A stretch of DNA of 61,063 nt, taken from NCBI GenBank assembly GCA_903881665.1, contig CAIRUC010000060.1, positions 1 through 61,063 of the forward strand, in the 5' to 3' direction. The position numbers were made by a program, and so were the translations under genes. The stretch is from an uncultured Bacteroidota bacterium. GTDB taxonomy: Bacteria; Bacteroidota; Bacteroidia; AKYH767-A; OLB10. Shown in pieces: positions 36,468 to 45,815 of this stretch (position 1 is its first letter; each line of letters starts with the position of its first letter). The notes beneath the pieces are model-generated. The model searched no databases. It was not told the origin of the DNA and saw nothing but the letters and a program-made list of their open reading frames with translations.

Positions 36468-36881
36468 ATGAAAGCACTTAAATTTATTTTAATAGGTATA
36501 GTATTTGGCATCGTTATGTCGAAGTCGGAAGCTATTTCTTGGTATCGCATTCAAGAAATGTTCAGATTTCAATCGTTTCATATGTACGGAATTATCGGAA
36601 CGGCGGTGTTGCTGGGGATTATTATTGTTCAATTAATAAAGCGGTTTGACCTCAAAGATTTTAAAGGGAATTCAATTGTAATTGCCCCAAAAGAAAAAGG
36701 ATTTGTTAGAGCTCTTGCCGGTGGAACTTTGTTTGGATTGGGTTGGGCACTTACGGGTGCTTGTCCAGGTCCATTATTCGTAAATCTTGGATACGGTTTT
36801 TTAACTTTTGCTGTTGTTATCATTGGCGCCATTGCTGGAGCATGGTTGTACGGCTATTTTCAAGATAAATTGCCTCACTAG
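36468..36881 (+). CDS. YeeE/YedE-family sulfur transporter, C-terminal half
   Basis: 137 residues with three to four membrane helices. LAGGTLFGLGWALTGACPGP is the second conserved Cys loop of YeeE-type channels. Together with the preceding gene it should form the two pseudo-symmetric halves of one thiosulfate or sulfane-sulfur importer. The start ATG is one base after the stop of its partner. It is the last gene of the sulfur operon; there is no strong plus-strand terminator after it. Confidence 0.9.
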   Translation: MKALKFILIGIVFGIVMSKSEAISWYRIQEMFRFQSFHMYGIIGTAVLLGIIIVQLIKRFDLKDFKGNSIVIAPKEKGFVRALAGGTLFGLGWALTGACPGPLFVNLGYGFLTFAVVIIGAIAGAWLYGYFQDKLPH

Positions 36882-36905
36882 ATTTCGTTTTTTTTAAATA
36901 AAAAA

Positions 36906-36929
36906 AGCTCTTCAATAATTTGAAGAGCT
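36906..36929 (-). terminator. Rho-independent terminator of slyD
   Basis: Stem AGCTCTTCA / TGAAGAGCT (9 bp) with loop ATAATT. An A-run on its left gives a T-run when read on the minus strand, placing it downstream of the FKBP gene. The plus-strand tail is only weakly T-rich. Confidence 0.75.
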
Positions 36930-37054
36930 CTAATTGTTTTCAGTAGTATTAACTATTTCAATTCTTAATTGCCGTTATAGTTCATTTTTAAAGGATGATT
37001 ATATGCCGATTATAAAAGTTTAATGTGAATAGCTGTCTGAAAATTATTTAAAAA

Positions 37055-37567
37055 TTAATGATCGTGCATTCCTTCTTGATGCGCATGCCCATGATTTAAT
37101 TCTTCTGATGATGCTTCGCGTACTTCTACTACTTCGCCAACAAAGTGAAGATTATGTCCAGCTAATGGGTGGTTAAAGTCAAGCATCACAGTTTCTTCTT
37201 CAATAGAAACAATCTTGGCTGCTAACTGATTTCCGTCGCTGTCAAGTAATGGTACAACATTTCCAATACGTAGGATTTCAGTATCCATTTCCCCATCTAT
37301 TTTAAACATGTCCATTCCAACTCTTACAAAAGCTTCGTCATCTATCACTCCATATGCATTATCTGCATCAATGCTGAATTCGAATTTATTTCCTACTTCC
37401 ATTCCGTTTAGGTTTTTTTCGAACTCAGGAATTAACTGTCCTGAACCGAATAAGAATGTTAATGGATTGTCTGTTCCGGTATCTTCTACTAATTCCGGTG
37501 CTCCGCCGTTTTGGCTGCTTTTTAAACTGTAGGTAACCGCAACTACCTTGTTCTGTCCGATTTGCAT
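37055..37567 (-). CDS. FKBP-type peptidyl-prolyl isomerase, SlyD-like
   Basis: 170 residues from ATG 37567 (MQIGQNKVVAVTYSLK); the open frame continues to a TTG at 37594, but homologues start near this Met. The FKBP core is split by the IF (insert-in-flap) chaperone domain, as in SlyD: FLFGSGQLIPEFEKNLNGME, then the insert, then VMLDFNHPLAGHNLHFVGEV. The His-rich tail (HGHAHQEGMHDH) should bind nickel or other metals. It is a cytosolic folding helper. A TAnnTTTG-like box (37640-37647, minus strand) lies about 75 bases upstream. Confidence 0.94.
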   Translation of the reverse strand: MQIGQNKVVAVTYSLKSSQNGGAPELVEDTGTDNPLTFLFGSGQLIPEFEKNLNGMEVGNKFEFSIDADNAYGVIDDEAFVRVGMDMFKIDGEMDTEILRIGNVVPLLDSDGNQLAAKIVSIEEETVMLDFNHPLAGHNLHFVGEVVEVREASSEELNHGHAHQEGMHDH

Positions 37568-37685
37568 GGGATTATTTAATTTTTCAAAGGACAATTTTTT
37601 TGAGTTTATCGTAAAATACTATCGCTTTGTTGTAAGCCGCAAAATTACATCAAATAAGCGATTTTTGTACTGATTTGCGCTGTAT

Positions 37686-38390
37686 TTATCTCAAAATGGT
37701 TAATTCTCTCGAAAAAGGGTCTAGAACAGCCCATTCTATTGTTGAATTAAGACAATCTGTGAAAATGATTTCATTGCTATTTATTTCAACTTTTTCAATG
37801 CCCTTTATTCGGTAGTGTCCTGTTAATTGTATGATATTTAATGGAATCCCTGTTCTTAATTCGCTTATGTCAGCACGAAATGGGCCGCCAGTTGAATCTC
37901 CTCCTTTGGCCTTGCCAATACTGAATAGCAAGTCGCATTTATCTGAATGGAAGAGGGCATTTATTGTTTCTTCTGGATTCGATGCGAAACTATTTTTAAA
38001 GCCAGGTACTGTATTTTCAACAAAGTCTAACCATCGGTTTGTAATGCCAGCATGTGTCCATAAATAATCGTTAAGCTGAAATGACACTTGAAAAATATTT
38101 TCATTTTCCTTTAAAATGCTATTAAATGATTTGCTTAAATGACGATTGTGCTTTTTTAATTTGTTTTCTGGTTGCCAATAGTATTGGATTTCGTGATTAC
38201 CTAGCAAAAGAATTACTTTTTCAGGATATGATTTTTTAAAACTAATTATTTGCTGCAGATTTTCAAGTTCATCCGTTGATCCATCTCCATCGAGATAATC
38301 ACCAATAAAAATGACACGATCGTATTCATCGTATGAAATGTTCTTCCAATGGGTTTTCCCATGTAAATCTCCGATGGTAATTACTTTCAT
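37686..38390 (-). CDS. Calcineurin-like metallophosphoesterase
   Basis: 234 residues from ATG 38390 (MKVITIGDLHGKTHW), preceded by an AAAGAG stretch; the longer frame begins at a TTG. The motifs of the family are in order: GDLHG, IFIGDYLDGDG, LLLGNHEIQYYW, THAGITNRWLD and LTGHYRIKG. These bind the two metal ions and resemble Ser/Thr phosphatase or Ap4A-hydrolase-type enzymes. The substrate is not predictable. It stands alone between slyD and the methyltransferase operon, on the same strand. Confidence 0.88.
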   Translation of the reverse strand: MKVITIGDLHGKTHWKNISYDEYDRVIFIGDYLDGDGSTDELENLQQIISFKKSYPEKVILLLGNHEIQYYWQPENKLKKHNRHLSKSFNSILKENENIFQVSFQLNDYLWTHAGITNRWLDFVENTVPGFKNSFASNPEETINALFHSDKCDLLFSIGKAKGGDSTGGPFRADISELRTGIPLNIIQLTGHYRIKGIEKVEINSNEIIFTDCLNSTIEWAVLDPFSRELTILR

Positions 38391-38559
38391 TTTGCGCTCT
38401 TTCAACTAATTTAGTAAATCCGTTGATGTTGTTTATTCTTAATTAGAAATGTATATTTAGATATATTCTTGTTTTCATTTCTGCATTACGATTTTTTTAA
38501 AGACTTCCTTTCTTAAAAAACAATAAGCACAACCAATACTATTTCATATTTCAACTAAA

Positions 38560-39891
38560 CTATTTGATTTCCATTTTTATTCTAAGGTCTTTCGGGAAAT
38601 AATTATTCACTCTGCCAGGTACTAATTTTATCCAACCTAAAGCTTTGTTTTGATACGTCACAACAGCCCATCCTTTATAATCGTTTAGTAATTTAATGGC
38701 ATCACATTTCATGTAAATCAAAGCGTCTTCTCGCGATAATTCAATACGTGTAATATTATTGTTCAAGTCGATCGATAAGGCCAATTCATGAGCAGGTATA
38801 AAATCTTTTCCTTTGGGTGTGCCTAAAGTTAGTCCCGCTGATTTGATATGTATTTTGTGATTGATTTGATGAAAAACAGATAGTGTATGATGAGGAATTG
38901 CTAGTATAAATCCTTTGAAGTTTATTGAAGAAAAATTCTCAGATTTTTTTAAGAATGTGTTTAAATGTGGATCTACATTTGTCTTCGATTCTTTTCTTTT
39001 TTCCTTTGTTTTTGAATTCGTGTTTGCCGTTTTCCTTAATACAGAAAGATAAAATCCTTCCCCTTTCGTTTTGTGAGGGTAAAATTGGTAACCGTATTGC
39101 GTATTTGTTATGCCTTCTGGTATATTATTTAAACGAATTAATTCGAATTCACCGCTTGCTAATAATCGCTCTATTTGTTGGTCGTTTTCTGCTGGCTCAT
39201 AGGTGCAAGTAGAGTAGAAGAGAAGTCCATTTTGAATTAAACATTCTTTAATATCATTAAGTATATTCGATTGTCTAGCACTACATAATTTAACGTTTTC
39301 TACGCTCCATTCATTTGTAGCCGTAGGATCTTTTCTAAATAATCCTTCACCGCTGCAAGGTGCATCCACTACAATAACATCAAATAGAAATCCAGAGGCT
39401 GCAAACTGGGAAGCATCATTTTGGGTTACGATTGAATTTGCAAATCCCCATTTTGTTAAATTATCTCGCAGCGTTTTGTTTCTATTCGGAATTATTTCAT
39501 TGCTAATTAATGTGCTGTTTTTTGAAATGGAAGTAAGTAAATGCGTTGATTTTCCTCCTGGAGCTGCGCATAAGTCCAACGCAGTGATTGTTTCGTTAAT
39601 ATCAATTGTTTGTTTCAACGCGAAACCTAAAAACATGGATGCGGCTTCTTGTACATAATAACATCCAGCTTGAAAAAGGGGGTCGAGGGTAAATACGGGA
39701 CGTTCAGTCAAATAATAACCTGTGTCGCACCAAGGCACTAATTGGTCAGAACTAATTTCGGTTTCTTTTTCCGGATTTATTCTAATAGAGGTAGGTGCAG
39801 CTGTGTTTAATGAATCAATAAAAGCCGCAGCTTCATCGCTTAAATATTCATTAATTCTTAAAATAAATGCTTCAGGAAGTTGGATGTTCAT
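38560..39891 (-). CDS. NOL1/NOP2/Sun-family rRNA cytosine-C5 methyltransferase (RsmF-like)
   Basis: 443 residues. The N-terminal part is followed by the Rossmann methyltransferase: LDLCAAPGGKSTHLL binds S-adenosylmethionine, VVDAPCSGEGLFRKDP carries one active-site Cys, and FYSTCTYEPAEND the catalytic Cys. The C-terminal region (about 310-443) resembles the extra RNA-binding part of RsmF/YebU. It would make m5C in 16S rRNA; the exact base is not known. Its ATG overlaps the TGA of the upstream subtilase gene (ATGA), so the two are translationally coupled. Confidence 0.93.
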   Translation of the reverse strand: MNIQLPEAFILRINEYLSDEAAAFIDSLNTAAPTSIRINPEKETEISSDQLVPWCDTGYYLTERPVFTLDPLFQAGCYYVQEAASMFLGFALKQTIDINETITALDLCAAPGGKSTHLLTSISKNSTLISNEIIPNRNKTLRDNLTKWGFANSIVTQNDASQFAASGFLFDVIVVDAPCSGEGLFRKDPTATNEWSVENVKLCSARQSNILNDIKECLIQNGLLFYSTCTYEPAENDQQIERLLASGEFELIRLNNIPEGITNTQYGYQFYPHKTKGEGFYLSVLRKTANTNSKTKEKRKESKTNVDPHLNTFLKKSENFSSINFKGFILAIPHHTLSVFHQINHKIHIKSAGLTLGTPKGKDFIPAHELALSIDLNNNITRIELSREDALIYMKCDAIKLLNDYKGWAVVTYQNKALGWIKLVPGRVNNYFPKDLRIKMEIK

Positions 39892-41429
39892 TCGTGTGAT
39901 TGCGTAATTTTTGCAGCGTTCTTCATTGCTTTTTCTGCATTTATAATACCACCAGTAATACTTAATGAACTAAATGGAACTGTTTTTTTTCTTGATCCGG
40001 GCTTGATGGTCATCGTGTTTTCTGCAACTGAAGACGAAAGAAGTACTGATTTTAATTGTACTAATGTAAGTTTCGGGTAATGCGACCATACTAAGGCTGC
40101 TACGCCAGCTACTACAGGAGATGCCATGCTTGTCCCACTTTCTGCGCCATATTTATTCAATGGTAATGTTGAATAAATTTGCAATCCTGGAGCAAATAAA
40201 TCGACAGAATTTTTACCGTAATTCGAGAAGGAAGCTGCATTACCGCGGGGATCACTAGCTCCCACTTCTATCCAATTGTTTACACGAATTCCATTTATCA
40301 TAGGGGTAGGAAAGTTAGGATCCTTATCGTTGTTAGAGGATTCATTGCCTGCCGCATGAATAATTAATACGTTTTTCGATTGAGCATATAATACAGCATC
40401 GTCAACTGCTTTTTTATAAGGAGAGTACGACTTTCCAAAACTCATATTTATAATTTTTGCCCCGTTGTCTACTGCGTATCGAATTGAATTCGCTACATCT
40501 TTATCTCTTTCATCTCCATCAGGAATAGCTCTTACGATCATGATTTTCACATGGTCGGCAATGCCATCAATACCTATTGAATTATTTCGAATGGCGCCAA
40601 TGATTCCGGCCACATGTGTTCCATGCAACGCATCCGGACCAGCATAATGATTGTTGCCATAATTATGTTCGTTTAAATCGGTGTAATTATCTCCAACTAT
40701 TTTTCTTGTGTCAAACGAAGTATTGGTGTGATAGTTTAATGCATTCTCTACTTGCGGTAGTCCTTCTAAAATAGAACTTTTTAAAACAGAATATTCAATG
40801 CCTTGGTCTAATACATTAGCAAGTTGTTTTTTTAATAATTTTATTATTGTTCCTGATACTGGCGCAGCTCTTAATTCGGCTCCTGTTAAAGTAGTCTTTC
40901 CAGTTATTTTTTCTGCATTACTTAACATTTCGCTGATTTTTTTCATCAGCTCATAATTTTTCTTATTCGACTTTAGTTCTTTCTGGTATTTTTTCTTGAT
41001 GGTTCTCCACTTATAGTTTTTAGGAAGTTTTAATTTCCCTTCTTTGTAAAGCCTTGTTAATTCGATATTGTCACCTCCCACATCTCCTTCTTTTCCTCCA
41101 ATGAAATTCCATCCATGTATATCATCAATATAGCCGTTGTGGTCATCATCTATTCCATTACCATCAATTTCTTTATCGTTCGTCCAGAGGTTTAGTTTTA
41201 AATCTTCATGATCGGAGTCTGTTCCTCCATCAATAACCGCTACAATTATATTTTCAAATGGTTTTGTTGAATCAATATTGGAATAAACTGTATGGGTTGC
41301 TATTCCATGAAAATTTTCTGTTGCAGGGTCGTCATGTTGCCAGTTTTTTATGGCCTCACTTGAAGATTGAGAATAGGCAAATTGGCTAAATAATAGAAAT
41401 ACTAGTGATAAAGTACTGTTGGTTTTCAT
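39888..41429 (-). CDS. S8 family (subtilisin-like) secreted peptidase
   Basis: 513 residues with signal peptide MKTNSTLSLVFLLFSQFAYSQ. The catalytic triad is D67 (VAVIDGGTDSDHEDL), H272 (HGTHVAGIIGAI) and S434 (SGTSMASPVVAG), with the oxyanion Asn in HAAGNESSN. The Asp-to-His distance is about 205 residues, far more than in classic subtilisins, because of a Lys-rich, probably helical insertion (about 125-230). There is no T9SS C-terminal domain, so it probably works in the periplasm or is released. It belongs to the operon PIG-L / MFS / S8 / methyltransferase. Confidence 0.94.
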   Translation of the reverse strand: MKTNSTLSLVFLLFSQFAYSQSSSEAIKNWQHDDPATENFHGIATHTVYSNIDSTKPFENIIVAVIDGGTDSDHEDLKLNLWTNDKEIDGNGIDDDHNGYIDDIHGWNFIGGKEGDVGGDNIELTRLYKEGKLKLPKNYKWRTIKKKYQKELKSNKKNYELMKKISEMLSNAEKITGKTTLTGAELRAAPVSGTIIKLLKKQLANVLDQGIEYSVLKSSILEGLPQVENALNYHTNTSFDTRKIVGDNYTDLNEHNYGNNHYAGPDALHGTHVAGIIGAIRNNSIGIDGIADHVKIMIVRAIPDGDERDKDVANSIRYAVDNGAKIINMSFGKSYSPYKKAVDDAVLYAQSKNVLIIHAAGNESSNNDKDPNFPTPMINGIRVNNWIEVGASDPRGNAASFSNYGKNSVDLFAPGLQIYSTLPLNKYGAESGTSMASPVVAGVAALVWSHYPKLTLVQLKSVLLSSSVAENTMTIKPGSRKKTVPFSSLSITGGIINAEKAMKNAAKITQSHE

Positions 41430-41476
41430 TTTATTTTTTTTGATGCTGTAAATATAATACGGTATGCTGAATTATG

Positions 41477-42712
41477 CTATTGTTCTATAAATTCCATGGT
41501 TTTCCCATAGGTTTCTGGAAGTAGAATAGTGGATGTTAATGCTAATATCCAAACTATAATTCCTGTATAAATTAATCCTTGCGTTAATGATAAACTAAAG
41601 CTGTTTTCAATCCATTGATGTAACGGAATTAATAACGTTACCGCTCCTCGCATAAAATTTGTTACCGTGGCGGTTACCGTTACTCTTAAGTTTGTTCCGA
41701 AATGTTCGGCAGTGGTTGTTACAAATACCGCTAAGTAACCGCAACCTAATCCCATAAAAAAGGATGTTAGTGATAGGTCAGATGAATTATAGATTCTTGA
41801 AAAATGCAAGATGGTGGCCGTAATTCCTACTAACATATATACAATTATTATTTTTTTTCTGCTTTTGAAATACTGGCTAAATATTCCGCTTGATAAATCT
41901 CCACTAGCAATTCCTAATTGAAAAAGAATGAAGCAGGTAGATAGTTTTATTCCGCTAATATGATGTAATGATGCTAATTCTGGTGATAGTGTAATTAGAA
42001 TGCCTACGCTATACCATATCGGTACGCCCATTAATATACATCCTATATATTTTGCGATTCGCTGTCTTGAAGAAAATAATAGTTTAAATGATCCTTTTTT
42101 TGCTTCGCTTTTTTTAGTTTGCTCAAAAAGGGTGGTCTCCATCGATTTAACTCGCATAAATAACAATAAAAATCCTGCTGCCCCTGCTGCAATAAATGCT
42201 GTTCTCCATGGAAGAAAATCACCCGCTAGTCCAGCTGTGATGGCACCTAATGCACCTAGCGTAGCTACTAAAATTGTTCCGTAGCCGCGTTTTTCTGGCG
42301 CCATACTTTCTCCTACTAGTGTGATTCCTGCGCCTAATTCTCCGGCAAGGCCTATGCCCGCTAGAAATCGAATTAATGCATAGGTGTTTATGTCGTGAAC
42401 AAATCCATTAGCGATATTACATACCGAATATAAAATAATGGATCCGAATAATGCAGTTACTCTACCTTTTTTATCGGCAAGGATTCCCGATAATATTCCA
42501 CCAATCATCATTCCCGCCATTTGAATGGCCAATAGTTTTTCGCCGGCAAGACGAAGATCATTTCCACTTAAGCCCAAATCCTTAAGCGAAGGAATACGGT
42601 ATACATTGAATAGAAATAAATCGAATGCATCAATGAAGAATCCGAGTCCTGCTGCTAGTACTGCAATATTGAATGGTGTTTGATACGTTCTCGACATATT
42701 ACTTTTTTTCAT
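41477..42712 (-). CDS. Major facilitator superfamily transporter
   Basis: 411 residues with about twelve hydrophobic segments. The loop 2-3 signature appears as GILADKKGRVTALFG, and FLAGIGLAGELGAGITLVGE and KRGYGT fit the sugar/aromatic-acid/metabolite:H+ symporter-type MFS. A second Met (residue 6) is an alternative start that would avoid the 14-base overlap with the PIG-L gene. Overlap with the upstream gene and a 48-base gap to the downstream peptidase indicate one operon. The substrate is unknown; the deacetylase next door suggests an amino sugar or its conjugate (inference only). Confidence 0.9.
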   Translation of the reverse strand: MKKSNMSRTYQTPFNIAVLAAGLGFFIDAFDLFLFNVYRIPSLKDLGLSGNDLRLAGEKLLAIQMAGMMIGGILSGILADKKGRVTALFGSIILYSVCNIANGFVHDINTYALIRFLAGIGLAGELGAGITLVGESMAPEKRGYGTILVATLGALGAITAGLAGDFLPWRTAFIAAGAAGFLLLFMRVKSMETTLFEQTKKSEAKKGSFKLLFSSRQRIAKYIGCILMGVPIWYSVGILITLSPELASLHHISGIKLSTCFILFQLGIASGDLSSGIFSQYFKSRKKIIIVYMLVGITATILHFSRIYNSSDLSLTSFFMGLGCGYLAVFVTTTAEHFGTNLRVTVTATVTNFMRGAVTLLIPLHQWIENSFSLSLTQGLIYTGIIVWILALTSTILLPETYGKTMEFIEQ

Positions 42713-45170
42713 TAGAAATTAAATTCACAAATAGTCTTATTGCACCATCTACCCCCGCCGGAATTTCTCTGAAAAATGATAATCCTGTGTAGATGTAAAT
42801 TCCTGTTCCGTATTTGCAGTATAATAAACTCCCAGTCAAACTATTTTCCCCTTTGTCGTTCATTAATAATGGTTGAATGTAGTGGGTGTTGTTTGTTTCT
42901 GCGAAATACAATCCTCTTTCTTGTATCCATCCGTTAAAGTCAGCATTGGTGATTTTATTGGGGTAATTAAAAATCGACAATGTGGTATCATTAATTGTTA
43001 CTGCTGCTTCTTCTTCGGTTACTCGTCCTTTGCCAACAGTTAATGGATATGGACCAATGTTTTGAGGTAATGAATTACTTGGTGTATTGTATTGTACAAT
43101 TAATCGACCCCCCTTATTTACATATTCTAATAATTTTGATTGTATAACCGATAGGCGAGGGTCTATATTATAGGCTCTAACCCCTGTGATAATAGCCGAG
43201 TATTGCGATAGTTCTTTGTTTTCTATTTGTTTAGCTGTGAATTCTTCAACATCATATCCGATAGCTCGAAGTGATTCGGAAATAGCATCTCCTGCCCCCT
43301 TTATATAAGCTATTTTATTTAGACTTCGTTTTAAGTCGATCGCTTTTAGATTAATTTTTGCTTCTGGAAACCATGTTAATGCAGGAATATGATCATAATG
43401 AATTTCTAGAATTCTTCTGATTTCTTCTTTTTTTGTATTCTCGTTTAGTAAATAAAATTTTAACGTTTCAGTTTTGGCATCCGGTGATTTTTCTATTTGG
43501 TATTGGATGTTTTTTTCTTCACCATTTTTGGTAAAGCTAATAACTGAATCGTTTGGTTTTATAGTCCACCCTTTGCCTGTTGTTTCATTTAGTATGGGGT
43601 AGGAAGCATTCTTGTTTCCGTGATATTGGTAAACTACATTTATTATTTTCTTGCTTTCCGAATTGAAGTATAATTGTTGATCGTTGATTTTTATTGTCAC
43701 TTTTGGAGCAATAGCGATAGGATCATATAAATCTCCTTTTACTGGATCAGTATGATTGAATTCAAGAGGTATAGTAATGGGGATAGCCGGAATGTCTGTG
43801 TTAAAGTTTAATGTAAAGGATATGAAATTCGGAACATCATTTGTTGGCTTACCAATTTGGAGTTCGTCTTCCGTAATAAACATTCCATTCTTAGGATCTT
43901 TAGTTAACCAATAGGGTTGTGTAATGGTGTTTGAAACGATTGTCTTAAAAGATGCTGTTTTTAAATTGTTATTTGAAGGGCTTGTTCTGTTTAATAGATC
44001 ACCGGCAATTCCTGTTAATCCTCCAATAAAAACTTCAATATTACTTCTAATCAATATTTGTAATTTAGTTTCAATACTATCTTTTGCAGAAACAGTAGGA
44101 ACAGCAGTGGTATACGAACCATAAAATCCCATAGCGGATAGAATGATTTGATCTAAATCTTTTAATTTTCTGTCTTTAAAACTGCTTGCCGGAATTTTTA
44201 TAAGTTCCTGTCTTAATAGTAATAGTTCACTAACAGATTTTGAAGGAGTATCTGATTTAAAATTAGAAATGATATTTTCGAATAATTGTTCAATTATTTT
44301 TCTGTTATTGCATTGCTTCCATACAGATGGAATGTCATCCATAATATCAATAGTGGTCGTATCTCCTTTTAGTAATTTGAAGTATTCTGTTCTTTGTGTT
44401 CGATCTGCCGCCGATCCAAATCCTTGACATTTATGCTGTGATCTACTGAGTGCAGCAATTTCTCCATATGATTTGCCTAGTAATGCATTATATCCACCTA
44501 CCTCTATTTTTAATTGGTCTTCGGCAGTTGTATTGTTTTCTCCAAAGTTGAAGGTGTTCCAAAAAAGTCGTTTCGGCTTCCAAATGCCGTATGTTTGCAC
44601 TTGCTCAGGGTAGATGGCTGGGTTGCCTGACAGTTCGAAGGCTTCTGATGCTAAAATTGCACTTGCCGAATGTTGTCCGTGACCAGCGCGATTATCCTCT
44701 GGGAATCTGCATATAATGACATCCGGTTTAAATTGACGAATGCACTTTACTACATCTTTAAGTAGTGAATCTTTTTCCCAAATAGTAAATGTTTCTTTTG
44801 CTGTTTTTGAATAGCCAAAGTCGAGTGCGCGTGTAAAAAATTGTTCCCCTCCATCTATTCTTCTAGCGGATAATAGCTCTTCAGTTCTAATTAGGCCTAG
44901 GTTAACTCCTAGTTCATTGCCTATTAGATTTTGTCCACCGTCACCTCGAGTTAACGCTAAATACCCTGTTCGGTAATGCCGATCGTTAGAAAGGTAGGCA
45001 ATAAGGTTCGTGTTTTCATCATCGGGATGAGCCGCCAAATAAAGTACGGAACCGGTTTCTTTCAATTTCAGAATTTGATGTAATATTTCAGAACTGTTTT
45101 GTGAAAATGCTTGGCCTGCAATCAACAGAATAGATGAGAGTAGGGTTACTCTTATTTTTCGGAAGTACAT
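42699..45170 (-). CDS. PIG-L family deacetylase with C-terminal ThuA/GATase-like domain
   Basis: 823 residues with signal peptide MYFRKIRVTLLSSILLIAGQAFSQ. The PIG-L zinc motif AHPDDE (H48, D50, D51) comes early, with TRGDGGQNLIG and DNRAGHGQHSAS completing the metal and substrate site. These enzymes remove N-acetyl groups from GlcNAc-type sugars. The middle (about 300-600) is beta-rich, and the C-terminal ~200 residues (GYDVEEFTAKQI, YSAIITGVRAYN, GGRLIVQYNTPS) look like a GATase/ThuA-like fold. This large secreted form is typical of Bacteroidota. It is the first gene of the operon and has a candidate promoter 18 bases upstream. Confidence 0.92.
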   Translation of the reverse strand: MYFRKIRVTLLSSILLIAGQAFSQNSSEILHQILKLKETGSVLYLAAHPDDENTNLIAYLSNDRHYRTGYLALTRGDGGQNLIGNELGVNLGLIRTEELLSARRIDGGEQFFTRALDFGYSKTAKETFTIWEKDSLLKDVVKCIRQFKPDVIICRFPEDNRAGHGQHSASAILASEAFELSGNPAIYPEQVQTYGIWKPKRLFWNTFNFGENNTTAEDQLKIEVGGYNALLGKSYGEIAALSRSQHKCQGFGSAADRTQRTEYFKLLKGDTTTIDIMDDIPSVWKQCNNRKIIEQLFENIISNFKSDTPSKSVSELLLLRQELIKIPASSFKDRKLKDLDQIILSAMGFYGSYTTAVPTVSAKDSIETKLQILIRSNIEVFIGGLTGIAGDLLNRTSPSNNNLKTASFKTIVSNTITQPYWLTKDPKNGMFITEDELQIGKPTNDVPNFISFTLNFNTDIPAIPITIPLEFNHTDPVKGDLYDPIAIAPKVTIKINDQQLYFNSESKKIINVVYQYHGNKNASYPILNETTGKGWTIKPNDSVISFTKNGEEKNIQYQIEKSPDAKTETLKFYLLNENTKKEEIRRILEIHYDHIPALTWFPEAKINLKAIDLKRSLNKIAYIKGAGDAISESLRAIGYDVEEFTAKQIENKELSQYSAIITGVRAYNIDPRLSVIQSKLLEYVNKGGRLIVQYNTPSNSLPQNIGPYPLTVGKGRVTEEEAAVTINDTTLSIFNYPNKITNADFNGWIQERGLYFAETNNTHYIQPLLMNDKGENSLTGSLLYCKYGTGIYIYTGLSFFREIPAGVDGAIRLFVNLISNEKK

Positions 45171-45815
45171 AAATTCAATTTAAGCCTCAAAAATAGTCGT
45201 TATATCGAATAATAATACTGAAATTCGAAAATCATTACCTTGTATTTAGGTTGCATACTTTGGTATTTTGAATAGTTGTGCCTTTTTTTAGGCAACATGT
45301 TGATTTTATTTGTCAACTTTGTACACAGTTGTATTTGTAAACTGTTCTGTAATGTGTAGTTCAATTCGCTATAATAAGTTCCCTTTAGGAACCATGTTTA
45401 CTACTATTACGAAGAAGTATTTTTCTTCGTTCTATAGTAATTTGGATGGTATGTCTATTGATTGCTTTTTTTCTGATTTAGTGCTTATTGATAATGAGCA
45501 ACGGCTCCTTAATCAGTATTCTGTTTCAAATAAACCCAGATTTAATAAAACGCAAACCTTCTCATGTTGGTTTGCTTGATACTTGATGATATGTTTATAA
45601 AGCAAATTAATCCGGTAAAATGTCACGAATATTTCTTTTCGCTAAGAACGAAATTAAAATGGACTTTTTTTGATTTAAATGAAAAAAGCTTTTTTTTAGT
45701 GCTTTTTAAACGAAAAAATTATTTTAGACAAACTGAGAATTAATAAAATAGGAAGTCATCTTAATGGCGATAAAGTAATAATAGAAGTAAAATAGTTAGT
45801 TAAAAATAAATAGAA
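45171..45815. other. Gene-free stretch between the PIG-L and RND operons
   Basis: AT-rich divergent region. It holds the PIG-L promoter candidate at its left end. An open frame at 45310-45579 (TTG start, low-complexity Phe/Ser-rich product) is not convincing. No TetR- or MarR-type regulator for the efflux operon is present, and no exact TAnnTTTG box was found near 45816. Confidence 0.5.
45188..45195 (-). promoter_or_regulatory. Candidate -7 box TATTTTTG for the PIG-L operon
   Basis: Plus-strand CAAAAATA is an exact TAnnTTTG on the minus strand, 18 bases before the ATG, the same spacing as for the START-like gene at 53042. No good -33 TTTG is seen. Confidence 0.4.

Noticed and set aside
45310..45579. 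89-codon open frame in the PIG-L / RND spacer
   Set aside because: Begins at TTG, product is low-complexity with no recognisable fold, and the DNA looks like the surrounding AT-rich spacer.
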